From JAUIAI01 sp049680625 (lineage in GTDB: Bacteria; Pseudomonadota; Gammaproteobacteria; Burkholderiales; Burkholderiaceae_E): a stretch of DNA of 64,000 bases. The stretch spans positions 1 through 64,000 of the forward strand of contig JBAUID010000207.1 in the NCBI GenBank assembly GCA_049680625.1, given 5' to 3'. This document shows, one piece after another, positions 1-8,670 of this stretch. Every line of letters starts with the position of its first letter. Position 1 is the first letter of the stretch. The notes below the pieces were generated by a model, which ran no database searches, was not told the origin of the DNA, and saw only the letters and a list, made by a program, of their open reading frames with translations. The translations under genes were made by a program, and so were the position numbers.

Positions 1-1015
1 GCGCCTGTTGAAAATCAATAGCGTAACGTTCCATCATTTGGGCCACGGTAATTGTGCGCATGTCATGACCGGCGCTGCGACCCAGCAAGTCATACAACGC
101 CCCCTGGCGCAGCGCGCCGTGGCAATAGCGTACTGAGCGCACATCAAATTCATCAAAAACCGCAAGCATCAGGGCCAGGCCCCCGGGCAAAACTGGCCGC
201 CGGTCAGGGCTCAGGCCGCGAATCCGCGCTGAATTGGTAGAGCCGTCGGCAGTCAGGATATGGGCAATTTCTTCAAGGCTATCGCGGGTCAGTGCTGAAT
301 CGCCGATTGTCATTTCAGCAATCTGGGTCAGCGACTTCGCGGTACCCGATGTCCCGACGGCGTATTGCCATCCGTGGCGCCGGTAAGCGACAGCGTAGGG
401 TGCAATGGCATCGCGCGCGGCGAGACGGGCGTGTTCGATAGCTTCTTCGGTGATTTCACCTTCGGGAAAGAACTCGCGCGACAAAGAAACACAGCCAATG
501 GGCGCCGACTCGACCAGCTTGGGCTGATCGTTGGCGCCGATAATCAGCTCGGTTGAACCGCCGCCGATGTCAATGACCAGTCGGTCGGTTTCGTCCAGCG
601 GCAGGGCATGGGCTGCTCCCAGATATATCAGTCGCGCTTCTTCACGGCCGGAAATGACTTCAATCGGGAACCCCAGGGCCTCCTGAGCGGGCATCAGAAA
701 GTCGTTGGCATTGCTGGCGACCCGTAGCGCATTGGTGGCGACCGCGCGCACGGTTTCCGGTGCAAAGTGCCTGAGGCGCTCTCCAAAGCGGGCCAATGCC
801 TGCATGCCGCGTTGCTGAGCCGCTTTATCGAGGGTGCCGTCGGGGCGCAAACCAGCTCCCAGGCGAACCGGCTCCTTGAGCGCGTCCAGTGGCCGTATCT
901 GGTCTCCAAACTCCGTCTGGTCGACCCGACCGATCAACAGGCGAAAGCTGTTGGAACCCAGATCAACTGCAGCCAGTAGTCCGCCGGTGGTATTTGGGGT
1001 TTTATCAATGTCCAT
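1..1015 (-). CDS. ppx: Ppx/GppA family exopolyphosphatase (3' end cut by window edge)
   Basis: Exopolyphosphatase/guanosine pentaphosphatase of the ASKHA fold, which removes terminal phosphates from polyphosphate or converts pppGpp to ppGpp. The reading frame is open from an ATG at 1015 to the window edge, giving 338 codons; family members have about 500, so the C-terminal HD-like part lies outside. Visible are the N-terminal phosphate-1 motif (DLGSNSFRLLIG, residues 18-29) and the phosphate-2 motif (DIGGGSTE, residues 149-156), both diagnostic. It is divergent from ppk with only 13 bp between the longest start codons, the usual pairing of polyphosphate synthesis and degradation. Ppx and GppA cannot be told apart from this fragment; the ppk neighbour favours Ppx. 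Confidence 0.93.
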   Translation of the reverse strand, partial: MDIDKTPNTTGGLLAAVDLGSNSFRLLIGRVDQTEFGDQIRPLDALKEPVRLGAGLRPDGTLDKAAQQRGMQALARFGERLRHFAPETVRAVATNALRVASNANDFLMPAQEALGFPIEVISGREEARLIYLGAAHALPLDETDRLVIDIGGGSTELIIGANDQPKLVESAPIGCVSLSREFFPEGEITEEAIEHARLAARDAIAPYAVAYRRHGWQYAVGTSGTAKSLTQIAEMTIGDSALTRDSLEEIAHILTADGSTNSARIRGLSPDRRPVLPGGLALMLAVFDEFDVRSVRYCHGALRQGALYDLLGRSAGHDMRTITVAQMMERYAIDFQQA

Positions 1016-1028
1016 AGATCGGTAGAGT

Positions 1029-3257
1029 ATGCCCCGAGCCATGAAATCTACCCGACCGAACCCCCGACCAAAACAAGTTGGCAGCAGACCAGCGAAGCCT
1101 TCTGTGGCCAAACAGTCACAAAACGCCACGCGATTGACACAATCGCCGGGCAAGATCCCCGCTATGGATCTACCCGAGGTGCCAGGGCTCGACGGCGGTT
1201 GTCGTTTGCAGGATGCCCGCTTTTTGAATCGCGAGGAAGGCCTGCTGGGTTTTAATGAACGTGTATTGGCCCTGGCTGATGATCCGGCGACCCCTTTGCT
1301 TGAGCGCTTGCGTTTCGTCACTATAGTCAGCAATAACCTGGACGAGTTTTTTGAAGTTCGCATGGCTGAGCTGCGGCAAAAACTTGCGCTGGGCCGTGGT
1401 GACACGGGGGTTCTGGTTCGAACCATCAATGCCCACGCAGCGCGCGTCAATCAGTTGGTTTCAGCCCAGTACAAATTGCTCGAAAAGACCATTTTGCCGG
1501 CTTTGGCCGGTGAAGGCATTGTCATTTTGACAACCCCCCTTTGGGACAAACGGATACGACAGTGGGCAGGTGAAGTCTTCGAGAACGAAATTGAGCCCTT
1601 GTTAACTCCAATTGCCCTGGACCCGGCCCATCCGTTCCCGAATGTTCTGAATAAAAGCCTGAACTTCATTGTTGAGCTTGAAGGTCTTGATGCATTCGGG
1701 CGTAATGCTGATGTTGCTGTTGTTCAGGCCCCGCGTGCATTGCCGCGGGTGCTGACGGTACCGAGCGAAGTAACCGGACAACCGCACGGTGTGATTTTAC
1801 TGACTTCGATTGTCCAGGGCTTTGTGGGGCGATTGTTTCCCGGTTTGAAGGTCAGGGCAGTGCATCAGTTTCGCGTTACCCGAAACAGCGATATGCATGT
1901 TGATGATGCGTCAATTATTGACTTGCTCGCAGCCCTTGAGACCGAATTGTCACAGCGCAATTACGGTGATTCCGTTCGGCTGGAGGTCTCCGATGAAATA
2001 GGCGATCGGTTGATGACCCGCTTGTTAAATGAAACCGAACTTGAAAGCCGTGACTGCTATCGGGTGAAGGGGCCCGTCAACCTGGTGCGGCTGCAGCAAG
2101 TCATCGATCTGGTCGATCGGCCGGATCTGAAATTTCCGCGGTTTGAACCGGATAATGTTCCCGCTCTGCGCAATAAAGATCTATTCGAGGCCATTAGCCG
2201 CAAGGATATTTTGCTGCATCATCCGTACGACTCGTTTGCGCCGGTGATGGAGTTCTTGAAAAGTGCAGCCAGCGACCCACAAGTGGTTGCAATTAAACAA
2301 ACCATCTACCGAACCGGAACCGATTCAGAATTAATGGAGTCATTGATTGCCGCATCCCACGCCGGGAAAGCGGTTACCGTTGTTGTTGAACTAATGGCCC
2401 GCTTTGACGAAGAAACCAACATTAACTGGGCAAACCGACTGGAAAAAGCGGGGGTTCACGTGGTGTACGGCGTGGTGGGGCACAAGACACATGCCAAGAT
2501 GGCGTTAATTGTTCGCCGCGAGAACGGCCGGCTTTGCCGTTATGCGCACTTAGGCACGGGTAATTACCATCCGACGACCGCACGTCTGTACGAAGACTTT
2601 GGTATGTTCACCTGTGATGAAGACTTGTGTAACGATGTGCATGAAGTCTTCCGGCGCATGACCGGGCTCGGGCAGGCCGGCGCACTCAAAGCTGTCTGGC
2701 AGTCGCCGTTCACTCTGGCCGACGGAGTCATTGCATCGATACAGCGAGAGGCGAAAAATGCCCGAAACGGTCGCAAAGCCCGTATTGCTGCAAAAATGAA
2801 TTCCCTGGTAGAAGCACGGGTTGTGGAGGCTTTATACGATGCCAGCCAGGCCGGGGTAGAGATAGACCTGATTATTCGCGGGGCTTGCGTACTCAGACCA
2901 GGCATTGCCGGATTGTCCGAAAATATCAGGGTTCGATCGATTGTCGGCCGCTTTCTTGAGCACAGTCGTGTTTATTACTTTCTGAACGATGGCAAGCATG
3001 ACTTGTGGCTCGCATCCGCAGACTGGATGGATCGCAACTTGTATCGGCGGGTTGAAGTGGCGTTTCCGGTGCGCGCGCCAAAACTGAAAAAACGGGTTAT
3101 CGAAAGAGCGATTACCACGCATCTACGCGACAATTCGTCCGCCTGGTTGATGAAACCTGACGGCACGTACAAGCGGGCTAGTCCCAAGCGTGGTGCAAAA
3201 GCACTGATCTCTCAGGTTGAACTGCTCGGGTCTGCGGCCCTGGGGTCAGCGGATTAG
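1029..3257 (+). CDS. ppk: Polyphosphate kinase 1
   Basis: PPK1 reversibly transfers the gamma phosphate of ATP to inorganic polyphosphate through a phosphohistidine. The catalytic histidine in HAK is H488, and the second conserved histidine in YAHLGTGNYH is H507; the 19-residue spacing equals that of the E. coli enzyme (435/454). All four PPK1 domains appear present. At 742 residues it is longer than the usual ~690, because about 60 residues precede the conserved FNERVL segment and the first 45 are Lys/Pro/Ser-rich and look unconserved. A downstream ATG at 1164 (residue 46) would remove most of this extension and leave room for divergent promoters with ppx, so the start is uncertain. The assignment to PPK1 is secure. 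Confidence 0.96.
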   Translation: MPRAMKSTRPNPRPKQVGSRPAKPSVAKQSQNATRLTQSPGKIPAMDLPEVPGLDGGCRLQDARFLNREEGLLGFNERVLALADDPATPLLERLRFVTIVSNNLDEFFEVRMAELRQKLALGRGDTGVLVRTINAHAARVNQLVSAQYKLLEKTILPALAGEGIVILTTPLWDKRIRQWAGEVFENEIEPLLTPIALDPAHPFPNVLNKSLNFIVELEGLDAFGRNADVAVVQAPRALPRVLTVPSEVTGQPHGVILLTSIVQGFVGRLFPGLKVRAVHQFRVTRNSDMHVDDASIIDLLAALETELSQRNYGDSVRLEVSDEIGDRLMTRLLNETELESRDCYRVKGPVNLVRLQQVIDLVDRPDLKFPRFEPDNVPALRNKDLFEAISRKDILLHHPYDSFAPVMEFLKSAASDPQVVAIKQTIYRTGTDSELMESLIAASHAGKAVTVVVELMARFDEETNINWANRLEKAGVHVVYGVVGHKTHAKMALIVRRENGRLCRYAHLGTGNYHPTTARLYEDFGMFTCDEDLCNDVHEVFRRMTGLGQAGALKAVWQSPFTLADGVIASIQREAKNARNGRKARIAAKMNSLVEARVVEALYDASQAGVEIDLIIRGACVLRPGIAGLSENIRVRSIVGRFLEHSRVYYFLNDGKHDLWLASADWMDRNLYRRVEVAFPVRAPKLKKRVIERAITTHLRDNSSAWLMKPDGTYKRASPKRGAKALISQVELLGSAALGSAD

Positions 3258-3495
3258 CGCTACCAAAATGGGTTATTCAAGCGGCCGGGTTTGGTTTAAT
3301 TCGCAAGCCCGTTGCAATTCATAACGTTTTGCACGCCTTCTGTCAGCCCAACATCGCCGTTCCGTAGCGGCAATTCGGATGGCTGGACTACCATCGGCAA
3401 TGATCACTAGACGAATCAATAAGCGAATCAATTAACGCCGCTTTTTTCCCGTTTCCCACGATTTCCCAATATCCCCTTAATTTGGACTTTCCCAG

Positions 3496-4824
3496 ATGAT
3501 TATTGTTGATACCGCGCTCAAAGCACGTGAGGTGGCAGGTAATCCCTTGCGGGTTGGCCTGATCGGCGCCGGATTCATGGCTCGCGGTATCGCCAATCAG
3601 ATAGAAAACTACCTGCCGGGCATGACGCTGGCGGCTATTTCAAATAGAACCGTGGCGAATGCCGTCAAAACTTACGAGTACGCCGGTACCACTGGTGTTG
3701 TTGAAGCAAACAACCTTGGCCAGCTTGAAGATGCCATTGCTGCTGGCAAACCCTGCGTTACCGGTGACGCCCGACTGCTTTGCGAATCCGGCCAGATCGA
3801 CGTTCTCATCGAATCAACCGGGGCGGTTGAGTTTGGTGCCCAGGTAACTACCTATGCTATCGAGTGTGGTAAAGATATTGTCTTGATGAATGCGGAGCTA
3901 GACGGCACGGTTGGTCCGCTCCTTAATCACAAGGCCAAAGCAGCCGGGGTTATCTACACCGGATGTGACGGGGATCAGCCCGGGGTACAGATCAATCTCT
4001 TGCGGTTTGTAGAGATGTCCGGATTGCGCCCCCTGGTATGCGGCAATATCAAAGGCCTTCAAGACCGCTATCGCAACCCGACAACACAAGAAAAATTTGC
4101 CAGGCAATGGGGCCAGACCCCGACAATGGTTACGAGCTTTGCTGACGGTACCAAAATTTCGTTTGAACAAGCGATTGTTGCCAATGCTACCGGGATGACG
4201 GTTTCGCAACGCGGCATGATTGGCTGGGAGTTTTCCGGTCACGTCGACGAAATGACCGATATGTACGACATCAATATGTTGCGCCACCACGGCGGCATCG
4301 TTGATTACGTGGTCGGTGCCAAGCCAAGCCCGGGGGTTTACGTGTTTGCAGAGGTGCGCAACAAAGGCCAGGAGATATATCTCGACTACGGCAAGCTGGG
4401 TAAAGGTCCGTTGTATAGCTTCTACGTTCCGTATCACCTGACCGTTTTCGAAGTTCCTATTTCTGCGGCCCGCGTGGCGCTGAATCGCGATGTCATCATT
4501 GCGCCAATTGACAAGCCGGTTGTTGACGTTGTGACGGCCGCAAAAATTGACCTCAAAGCCGGTGACACCATTGACATGCTCGGCGGATACAAGACCTACG
4601 GTTTGTGTGAGACGGCGCAGGCGACAATTGAGCAAAATCTGTTGCCCATTGGTATTGCCGAAGGCGCAAAGCTCAAGCGTGACGTCTCCAAAGATGCCGT
4701 ACTGACTTATGATGATGTTGAACTGCCCGACAACCTTTGTGTCCGTTTGCGTCGCGAACAAGACCAAATGTTCTTTGGCAAATCCGGCCAGCCAGCATTC
4801 AGTCCGGTGTCTGCTACTGTTTGA
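3496..4824 (+). CDS. NAD(P)-dependent oxidoreductase with C-terminal SAF domain
   Basis: A 442-residue homoserine-dehydrogenase-like oxidoreductase. The N-terminal Rossmann loop reads GLIGAGFMARG (about residues 22-32), and a C-terminal SAF (antifreeze/flagellar FlgA-like) domain is suggested by the LPIGIAEGAKLKRDV segment near residue 385. Proteins of this architecture are often mislabelled flagellar biosynthesis proteins and tend to occur in sugar-nucleotide or secondary-metabolite clusters; the exact substrate is not established. It opens a co-directional block with a UXS-like decarboxylase, UDP-glucose dehydrogenase and an RmlC-type epimerase, so I infer a role in making or modifying an unusual sugar. 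A 232-bp spacer with tandem repeats separates it from the next gene, so cotranscription is not certain. Confidence 0.8.
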   Translation: MIIVDTALKAREVAGNPLRVGLIGAGFMARGIANQIENYLPGMTLAAISNRTVANAVKTYEYAGTTGVVEANNLGQLEDAIAAGKPCVTGDARLLCESGQIDVLIESTGAVEFGAQVTTYAIECGKDIVLMNAELDGTVGPLLNHKAKAAGVIYTGCDGDQPGVQINLLRFVEMSGLRPLVCGNIKGLQDRYRNPTTQEKFARQWGQTPTMVTSFADGTKISFEQAIVANATGMTVSQRGMIGWEFSGHVDEMTDMYDINMLRHHGGIVDYVVGAKPSPGVYVFAEVRNKGQEIYLDYGKLGKGPLYSFYVPYHLTVFEVPISAARVALNRDVIIAPIDKPVVDVVTAAKIDLKAGDTIDMLGGYKTYGLCETAQATIEQNLLPIGIAEGAKLKRDVSKDAVLTYDDVELPDNLCVRLRREQDQMFFGKSGQPAFSPVSATV

Positions 4825-4892
4825 GTTTTTTAGGATTTGAACAAGGCCTCTGGTTATGGTCGACGAACGCGGGTGCGGGTTGGCGCTCTAGT

Positions 4893-4959
4893 GGCGCCGT
4901 ACCGGGTGGCCTATTGGCGCCGTACTAGTGGCCTATTGGCGCCCGTTTGGCGCCCGTTT
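4893..4959. repeat. Short GGCGCC-containing tandem repeats
   Basis: Two near-identical units of 23 and 22 bp (4893-4915 and 4916-4937), each starting GGCGCCGTAC and ending GGCCTATT, are followed by two identical 11-bp units GGCGCCCGTTT (4938-4948, 4949-4959). They lie in the spacer between the SAF oxidoreductase and the UXS-like gene. No coding or regulatory role is visible; local slippage duplication is the simplest reading. Confidence 0.75.
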
Positions 4960-5056
4960 GTCGGCTAACCCTTATTGATTTAGCTTGCTGCGCCGCATTA
5001 TTGATCCGTTCCAGCCAGCCTGGCCCCGACCGCAATCTAACCAGAGTCCCTGACCT

Positions 5057-6205
5057 ATGGAAATGACCCAGGAAAAAGTGAAACCAAACAACCGATATGC
5101 CGCCGCTGATGTGGTCGAGCAAGATCTAAACTACATTTGTGAGGGCCTGAAGTCAGAGTTTGCTGATCTCAAGGGTAAGCGCATGTTAATCATCGGTGGC
5201 GCCGGTTTCCTGGGCTACTACCTGGTTCAGGCGATTTTGCATTTCAACAAATCGCAAGTGCCAAAAGATCAGGCTGAGCTGATCGTTTACGATAACTTTA
5301 TCCGTGGTGTGCCGCAGTGGTTAACCGCGCTCGAAGGCAGCCCGAAGTTCACCCTGGGCAAACACGATGTTGTCGACCCGCTGCCGGTCGGTGTTGGTGA
5401 TCTGGACTATATCGTTCATGCCGCGTCAATTGCGTCACCAACGTTTTACCGAAAGTATCCGATCGAAACCATGGATGCCAACGTCAATGGTTTACGTAAC
5501 GTGCTCGAATACGCACTGGCTCAAAAGAATGCCGGTAAACCCATGAGCGGCATTCTGTTTTACTCGACCAGCGAAATTTACGGTGATCCCGGTCCGCAGG
5601 ATATTCCAACCCCGGAAACCTATCGCGGCAACGTGTCTTGTACCGGTCCGCGTGCTTGTTACGACGAATCCAAGCGGTACGGTGAAACCCTGTGCACCAA
5701 TTTTGCCCAGCAACATGCAATACCTGTCCGCATTGCCCGCCCGTTTAACAATTACGGACCTGGTTTGAAACTCACCGATGCCCGGGTACTGCCCGATTTT
5801 GTTCGTGATGTATTGGCTGACCGGGATATCGTGATGTTGTCCGACGGCTCGCCAACCCGGACGTTTTGTTATATTGCCGACGCTATTGTTGGCTACTACA
5901 AGATCTTGTTTAAAGGTCGTAATGGCGAGGCTTACAACATCGGTATTGAAACGCCGGAGATTTCCATGCGTGAGCTTGCTGACCGGGTTGTTGCTGAAAG
6001 TGCCGACTTATTTGGTTACCAGGGCAAGGTTGTCATGAAAAACAGCGGAGACAAAGACTATCTTGTCGACAACCCCAATCGCCGTTCGCCAATTATTGAG
6101 AAAGCGCGGTCCGAATTAGGTTACAACCCGTCTATCGACGTCAACGAAGGTCTGCGTCGCGCCTTGATTTGGTATCAGGACAACCAGGAAACGGTGGAAG
6201 CATAA
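5057..6205 (+). CDS. NAD-dependent epimerase/dehydratase, UDP-glucuronate decarboxylase-like
   Basis: An extended short-chain dehydrogenase acting on a nucleotide sugar. The NAD loop GGAGFLG is at residues 47-53, the active-site serine region STSEIYGD at 170-177, and the YxxxK pair is Y202 and K206 in the block GPRACYDESKRYGE. That block, with the PETYRGNV segment just before it, resembles UDP-glucuronate decarboxylase (UXS), which makes UDP-xylose from UDP-glucuronate. The following gene, overlapping by one base (TAATG), encodes the UDP-glucose dehydrogenase that would supply UDP-glucuronate, which supports the assignment. About 40 residues precede the Rossmann fold, more than in minimal UXS enzymes. 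A 4-epimerase or an apiose-forming activity cannot be excluded from sequence alone. Confidence 0.82.
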   Translation: MEMTQEKVKPNNRYAAADVVEQDLNYICEGLKSEFADLKGKRMLIIGGAGFLGYYLVQAILHFNKSQVPKDQAELIVYDNFIRGVPQWLTALEGSPKFTLGKHDVVDPLPVGVGDLDYIVHAASIASPTFYRKYPIETMDANVNGLRNVLEYALAQKNAGKPMSGILFYSTSEIYGDPGPQDIPTPETYRGNVSCTGPRACYDESKRYGETLCTNFAQQHAIPVRIARPFNNYGPGLKLTDARVLPDFVRDVLADRDIVMLSDGSPTRTFCYIADAIVGYYKILFKGRNGEAYNIGIETPEISMRELADRVVAESADLFGYQGKVVMKNSGDKDYLVDNPNRRSPIIEKARSELGYNPSIDVNEGLRRALIWYQDNQETVEA

Positions 6206-7545
6206 TGAATGTATCAATTGTGGGTACTGGCTATGTTGGCCTGGTGTCTGGCGTTTGCCTTGCGAGTAAAGGTCACGATGTTGTCTGCATCGATGTTGTT
6301 CCGGAAAAAGTCGAGCGTATCAACGCTGGTGATCCGCCAATTTATGAGCTTGGGCTTGAAAAAATGCTCAAAGAGCTTGTTGCAGCGGGTAAGCTGCGCG
6401 CAACAACCGGCTTGCAGGATGCAGTACTTAACAGTGACCTGTCGCTAATTGCAGTTGGCACACCGTTCGACGGTTCTGCGATTGACTTGAAATTTATTCG
6501 CCAGGTTTCCAAAGAAATTGGTGAAGCGCTGGCCAAAAAAGACAGCTATCACGTTGTTATTGTTAAAAGCACGGTGGTTCCCGGCACAACTGAAGATGTT
6601 GTGCTACCGATCCTTGAAGAGTACTCCGGAAAAAAGGCGGGGGTTGACTTTGGGGTGGGTATGAATCCGGAATTTCTGAAAGAAGGGGAAGCGATTGCCG
6701 ACTTCATGGAGCCGGACCGTATTGTTCTGGGTGGTATTGATGAGCGCTCTATCGATACCCTGGACGAACTGTATGCCTGCTTTCCGAATACCGACAAAAT
6801 CCGGACCTCGCCACGCACTGCCGAGATGATCAAGTACGCGGCGAATTCTTTGCTGGCAACCCTGATTTCTTTTTCCAACGAAATGGCCAACCTATGTACA
6901 AAAGTTGGCAATGTCGATGTCGTTGATGTCCTGCGCGGGGTTTGCCTGGATAAACGCTTCTCTCCCATTATGGAAGATGGCCGACGGGTCACTCCGTCGA
7001 TGGTCACCTATGTTGAAGCTGGCTGCGGCTTTGGTGGCAGTTGTTTCCCCAAAGATGTCAAAGCCCTGATCGAGTTTGGCGAGCGCAAACACAGTTCTAT
7101 GCAGTTGCTAAGGTCGGTTATTGATATCAATCTTGATCAACCGAATCGTCTTATCGAGTTGATTAAGCGACATCACGAGAGTGTTCGTGGCTTGAAAGTG
7201 GCAGTCCTGGGTATTGCATTCAAGCCCGGTACCGACGACGTGCGCGAATCGCCCGCATTGAGCGTCATCAGAAATTTGCGTGACAACGGTGCCGTGGTCA
7301 GAGCTTACGACCCGATTGCCATTGAGACCGGTCGCGAAGAACTGGGCGACGACGGTATTGAATACGCCGAGTCTATGCAGGCCTGCGTTGCTGATGCTGA
7401 TGTGGTTGTTCTGGTCACGCGCTGGCCCGAATTTGGCGAGTTGCCCGCGATGATCGCCGGCCGCCAGTCGCCACCGCTTGTGGTTGACGGCCGCCGTATG
7501 ATTAACAAGACTGACGTGGGTGCTTACGAAGGCGTTGGTTTGTAA
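6205..7545 (+). CDS. ugd: UDP-glucose 6-dehydrogenase
   Basis: Oxidises UDP-glucose to UDP-glucuronate with two NAD+. The N-terminal Rossmann motif GTGYVGLVSG sits at residues 6-15, the catalytic cysteine is C280 in GGSCFPKD, and the C-terminal UDP-binding domain carries GIAFKPGTDDVRESPA. At 446 residues it has normal family length. I chose the ATG at 6205 because it overlaps the upstream stop codon as TAATG and places the Rossmann strand directly at the N-terminus; an upstream in-frame start at 6169 would add 12 unconserved residues inside the previous gene. Translational coupling to the UXS-like gene and to the RmlC-type gene 3 bp downstream indicates one operon. Confidence 0.96.
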   Translation: MNVSIVGTGYVGLVSGVCLASKGHDVVCIDVVPEKVERINAGDPPIYELGLEKMLKELVAAGKLRATTGLQDAVLNSDLSLIAVGTPFDGSAIDLKFIRQVSKEIGEALAKKDSYHVVIVKSTVVPGTTEDVVLPILEEYSGKKAGVDFGVGMNPEFLKEGEAIADFMEPDRIVLGGIDERSIDTLDELYACFPNTDKIRTSPRTAEMIKYAANSLLATLISFSNEMANLCTKVGNVDVVDVLRGVCLDKRFSPIMEDGRRVTPSMVTYVEAGCGFGGSCFPKDVKALIEFGERKHSSMQLLRSVIDINLDQPNRLIELIKRHHESVRGLKVAVLGIAFKPGTDDVRESPALSVIRNLRDNGAVVRAYDPIAIETGREELGDDGIEYAESMQACVADADVVVLVTRWPEFGELPAMIAGRQSPPLVVDGRRMINKTDVGAYEGVGL

Positions 7546-7548
7546 GCT

Positions 7549-8085
7549 GTGAAGTTTACTGAAACCCCTATAGCCGGCGCCTACCTTCTTGAATTAGAGC
7601 CCCGCAGTGATGACCGTGGCTCTTTTTCGCGGGCGTTTTGCACTGAAGAATTCGCCGCTGTTGGTATCAAGATGCCCATTGTTCAGGCCAATCTTGCCCA
7701 TACAGTAAAAAAAGGCACGATTCGGGGTATGCATTATCAAGTCGCACCGGCAGCGGAAGCCAAACTGATGCGCTGCACCCGCGGCTCGGTGTACGATGTT
7801 CTGGTGGATTTACGTGCTGATTCTCCAACCTACTTACAACACTTCGGGGTCGAATTGTCAGCCGACAATGGCAAGGCGCTGTACGTGCCACCATTATTTG
7901 GGCACGGCTACCTGAGCCTGGAAGACAATTGCGAAATGTTTTACCTGGTTAGCGAGTTTTACACACCGGGTGCCGAACGCGGCATGCGCTATGATGATCC
8001 GGCTATTGGCATTCAATGGCCAATCGACGTGCAAATCGTCTCGGAAAAAGATCTTGCCTGGGAGCCGTTCCAGCCCCGGCGCTGA
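7549..8085 (+). CDS. rfbC: dTDP-4-dehydrorhamnose 3,5-epimerase family protein (RmlC-like cupin)
   Basis: A 178-residue cupin of the RmlC family, which epimerises C3 and C5 of 4-keto sugar nucleotides. The catalytic histidine is H62 in IRGMHYQ, followed by the AKLMRCTRGSVYDVLVDLR strand and the C-terminal GMRYDDPAIGIQWP segment typical of RmlC. It begins with GTG 3 bp after the ugd stop, so it is translationally coupled. No rmlA, rmlB or rmlD is present in the window, and the partner enzymes here work on UDP sugars. I therefore infer that it may act on a different 4-keto sugar than dTDP-rhamnose precursors, and the rfbC symbol describes the family only. Confidence 0.85.
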   Translation: MKFTETPIAGAYLLELEPRSDDRGSFSRAFCTEEFAAVGIKMPIVQANLAHTVKKGTIRGMHYQVAPAAEAKLMRCTRGSVYDVLVDLRADSPTYLQHFGVELSADNGKALYVPPLFGHGYLSLEDNCEMFYLVSEFYTPGAERGMRYDDPAIGIQWPIDVQIVSEKDLAWEPFQPRR

Positions 8086-8096
8086 AACCTGGCACC

Positions 8097-8594
8097 ATGC
8101 CCTCGCTCAACGCATCGTCTAACCCGTCGTCTAACCCACCCCTCGACCCGTTACCCAAACCGCTTCGAAATCATCTGTTTGTCAACTTGGTTGGATTAAT
8201 CGTCGCACCACCGCGCTGGGTACGTTTGTTCGCTTTACTGGTTGTTGTTGCCGGGGTTGCGATGCTGTTTTACTTTGGTTCCAAGCCAATTGGCGGCGGA
8301 TTGTTTTCGCACCCAATGGATAAAGTGGCCCATTTTTGTGCCTTCGGCAGCCTGGGCGCTGTCGCCTGGGTAATGCTTGGCGGTCAGCGCCGATGGGCCG
8401 ATTTTGGGGCAATCCTCATCGTCGTATTGGTTGGCACGGCAGATGAAACCATGCAGCGTTTTATCCCGACCCGGGAGGCCAGCCTGGCTGACCTGACGTT
8501 CGACATAATGGGCGCTTGTGTTGCAGTGTGTATCCTGACCTTCGCTCGTTCGTGGTTTCAGCGCAAATCGCAGTCTGAATTGGTGGCGCCCTGA
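8097..8594 (+). CDS. VanZ-like family membrane protein
   Basis: A small integral membrane protein of 165 residues with about four hydrophobic segments. The pattern DKVAHFCAFGSLG followed by TADETMQRFIPTREASLADLTFD is characteristic of the VanZ-like family (helix-HF-helix, then DE..Q...R..s..D...N/D). Function is unknown for most members; VanZ itself gives low-level teicoplanin resistance. I chose the ATG at 8097, 11 bp after the rfbC stop, since an earlier in-frame start lies inside rfbC. The soluble N-terminus contains a 12-bp tandem duplication (8115-8138) encoding SSNP repeats. It ends the plus-strand sugar block and converges with the acyltransferase gene. Confidence 0.8.
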   Translation: MPSLNASSNPSSNPPLDPLPKPLRNHLFVNLVGLIVAPPRWVRLFALLVVVAGVAMLFYFGSKPIGGGLFSHPMDKVAHFCAFGSLGAVAWVMLGGQRRWADFGAILIVVLVGTADETMQRFIPTREASLADLTFDIMGACVAVCILTFARSWFQRKSQSELVAP

Positions 8595-8670
8595 AGGCAT
8601 TATGCCCCGCAGGTTCAGAGGTTTGGCGTTTCCCGAACGACGCCGATCAGATGATCAGGTGTTAAGGCGA

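Noticed and set aside
1134..1139. TTGACA hexamer in the early ppk frame, considered as a -35 box
   Set aside because: No -10-like sequence at 16-18 bp downstream.
3898..4767. Minus-strand open frame (289 codons) opposite the SAF oxidoreductase
   Set aside because: Shadow of a conserved gene with no family features.
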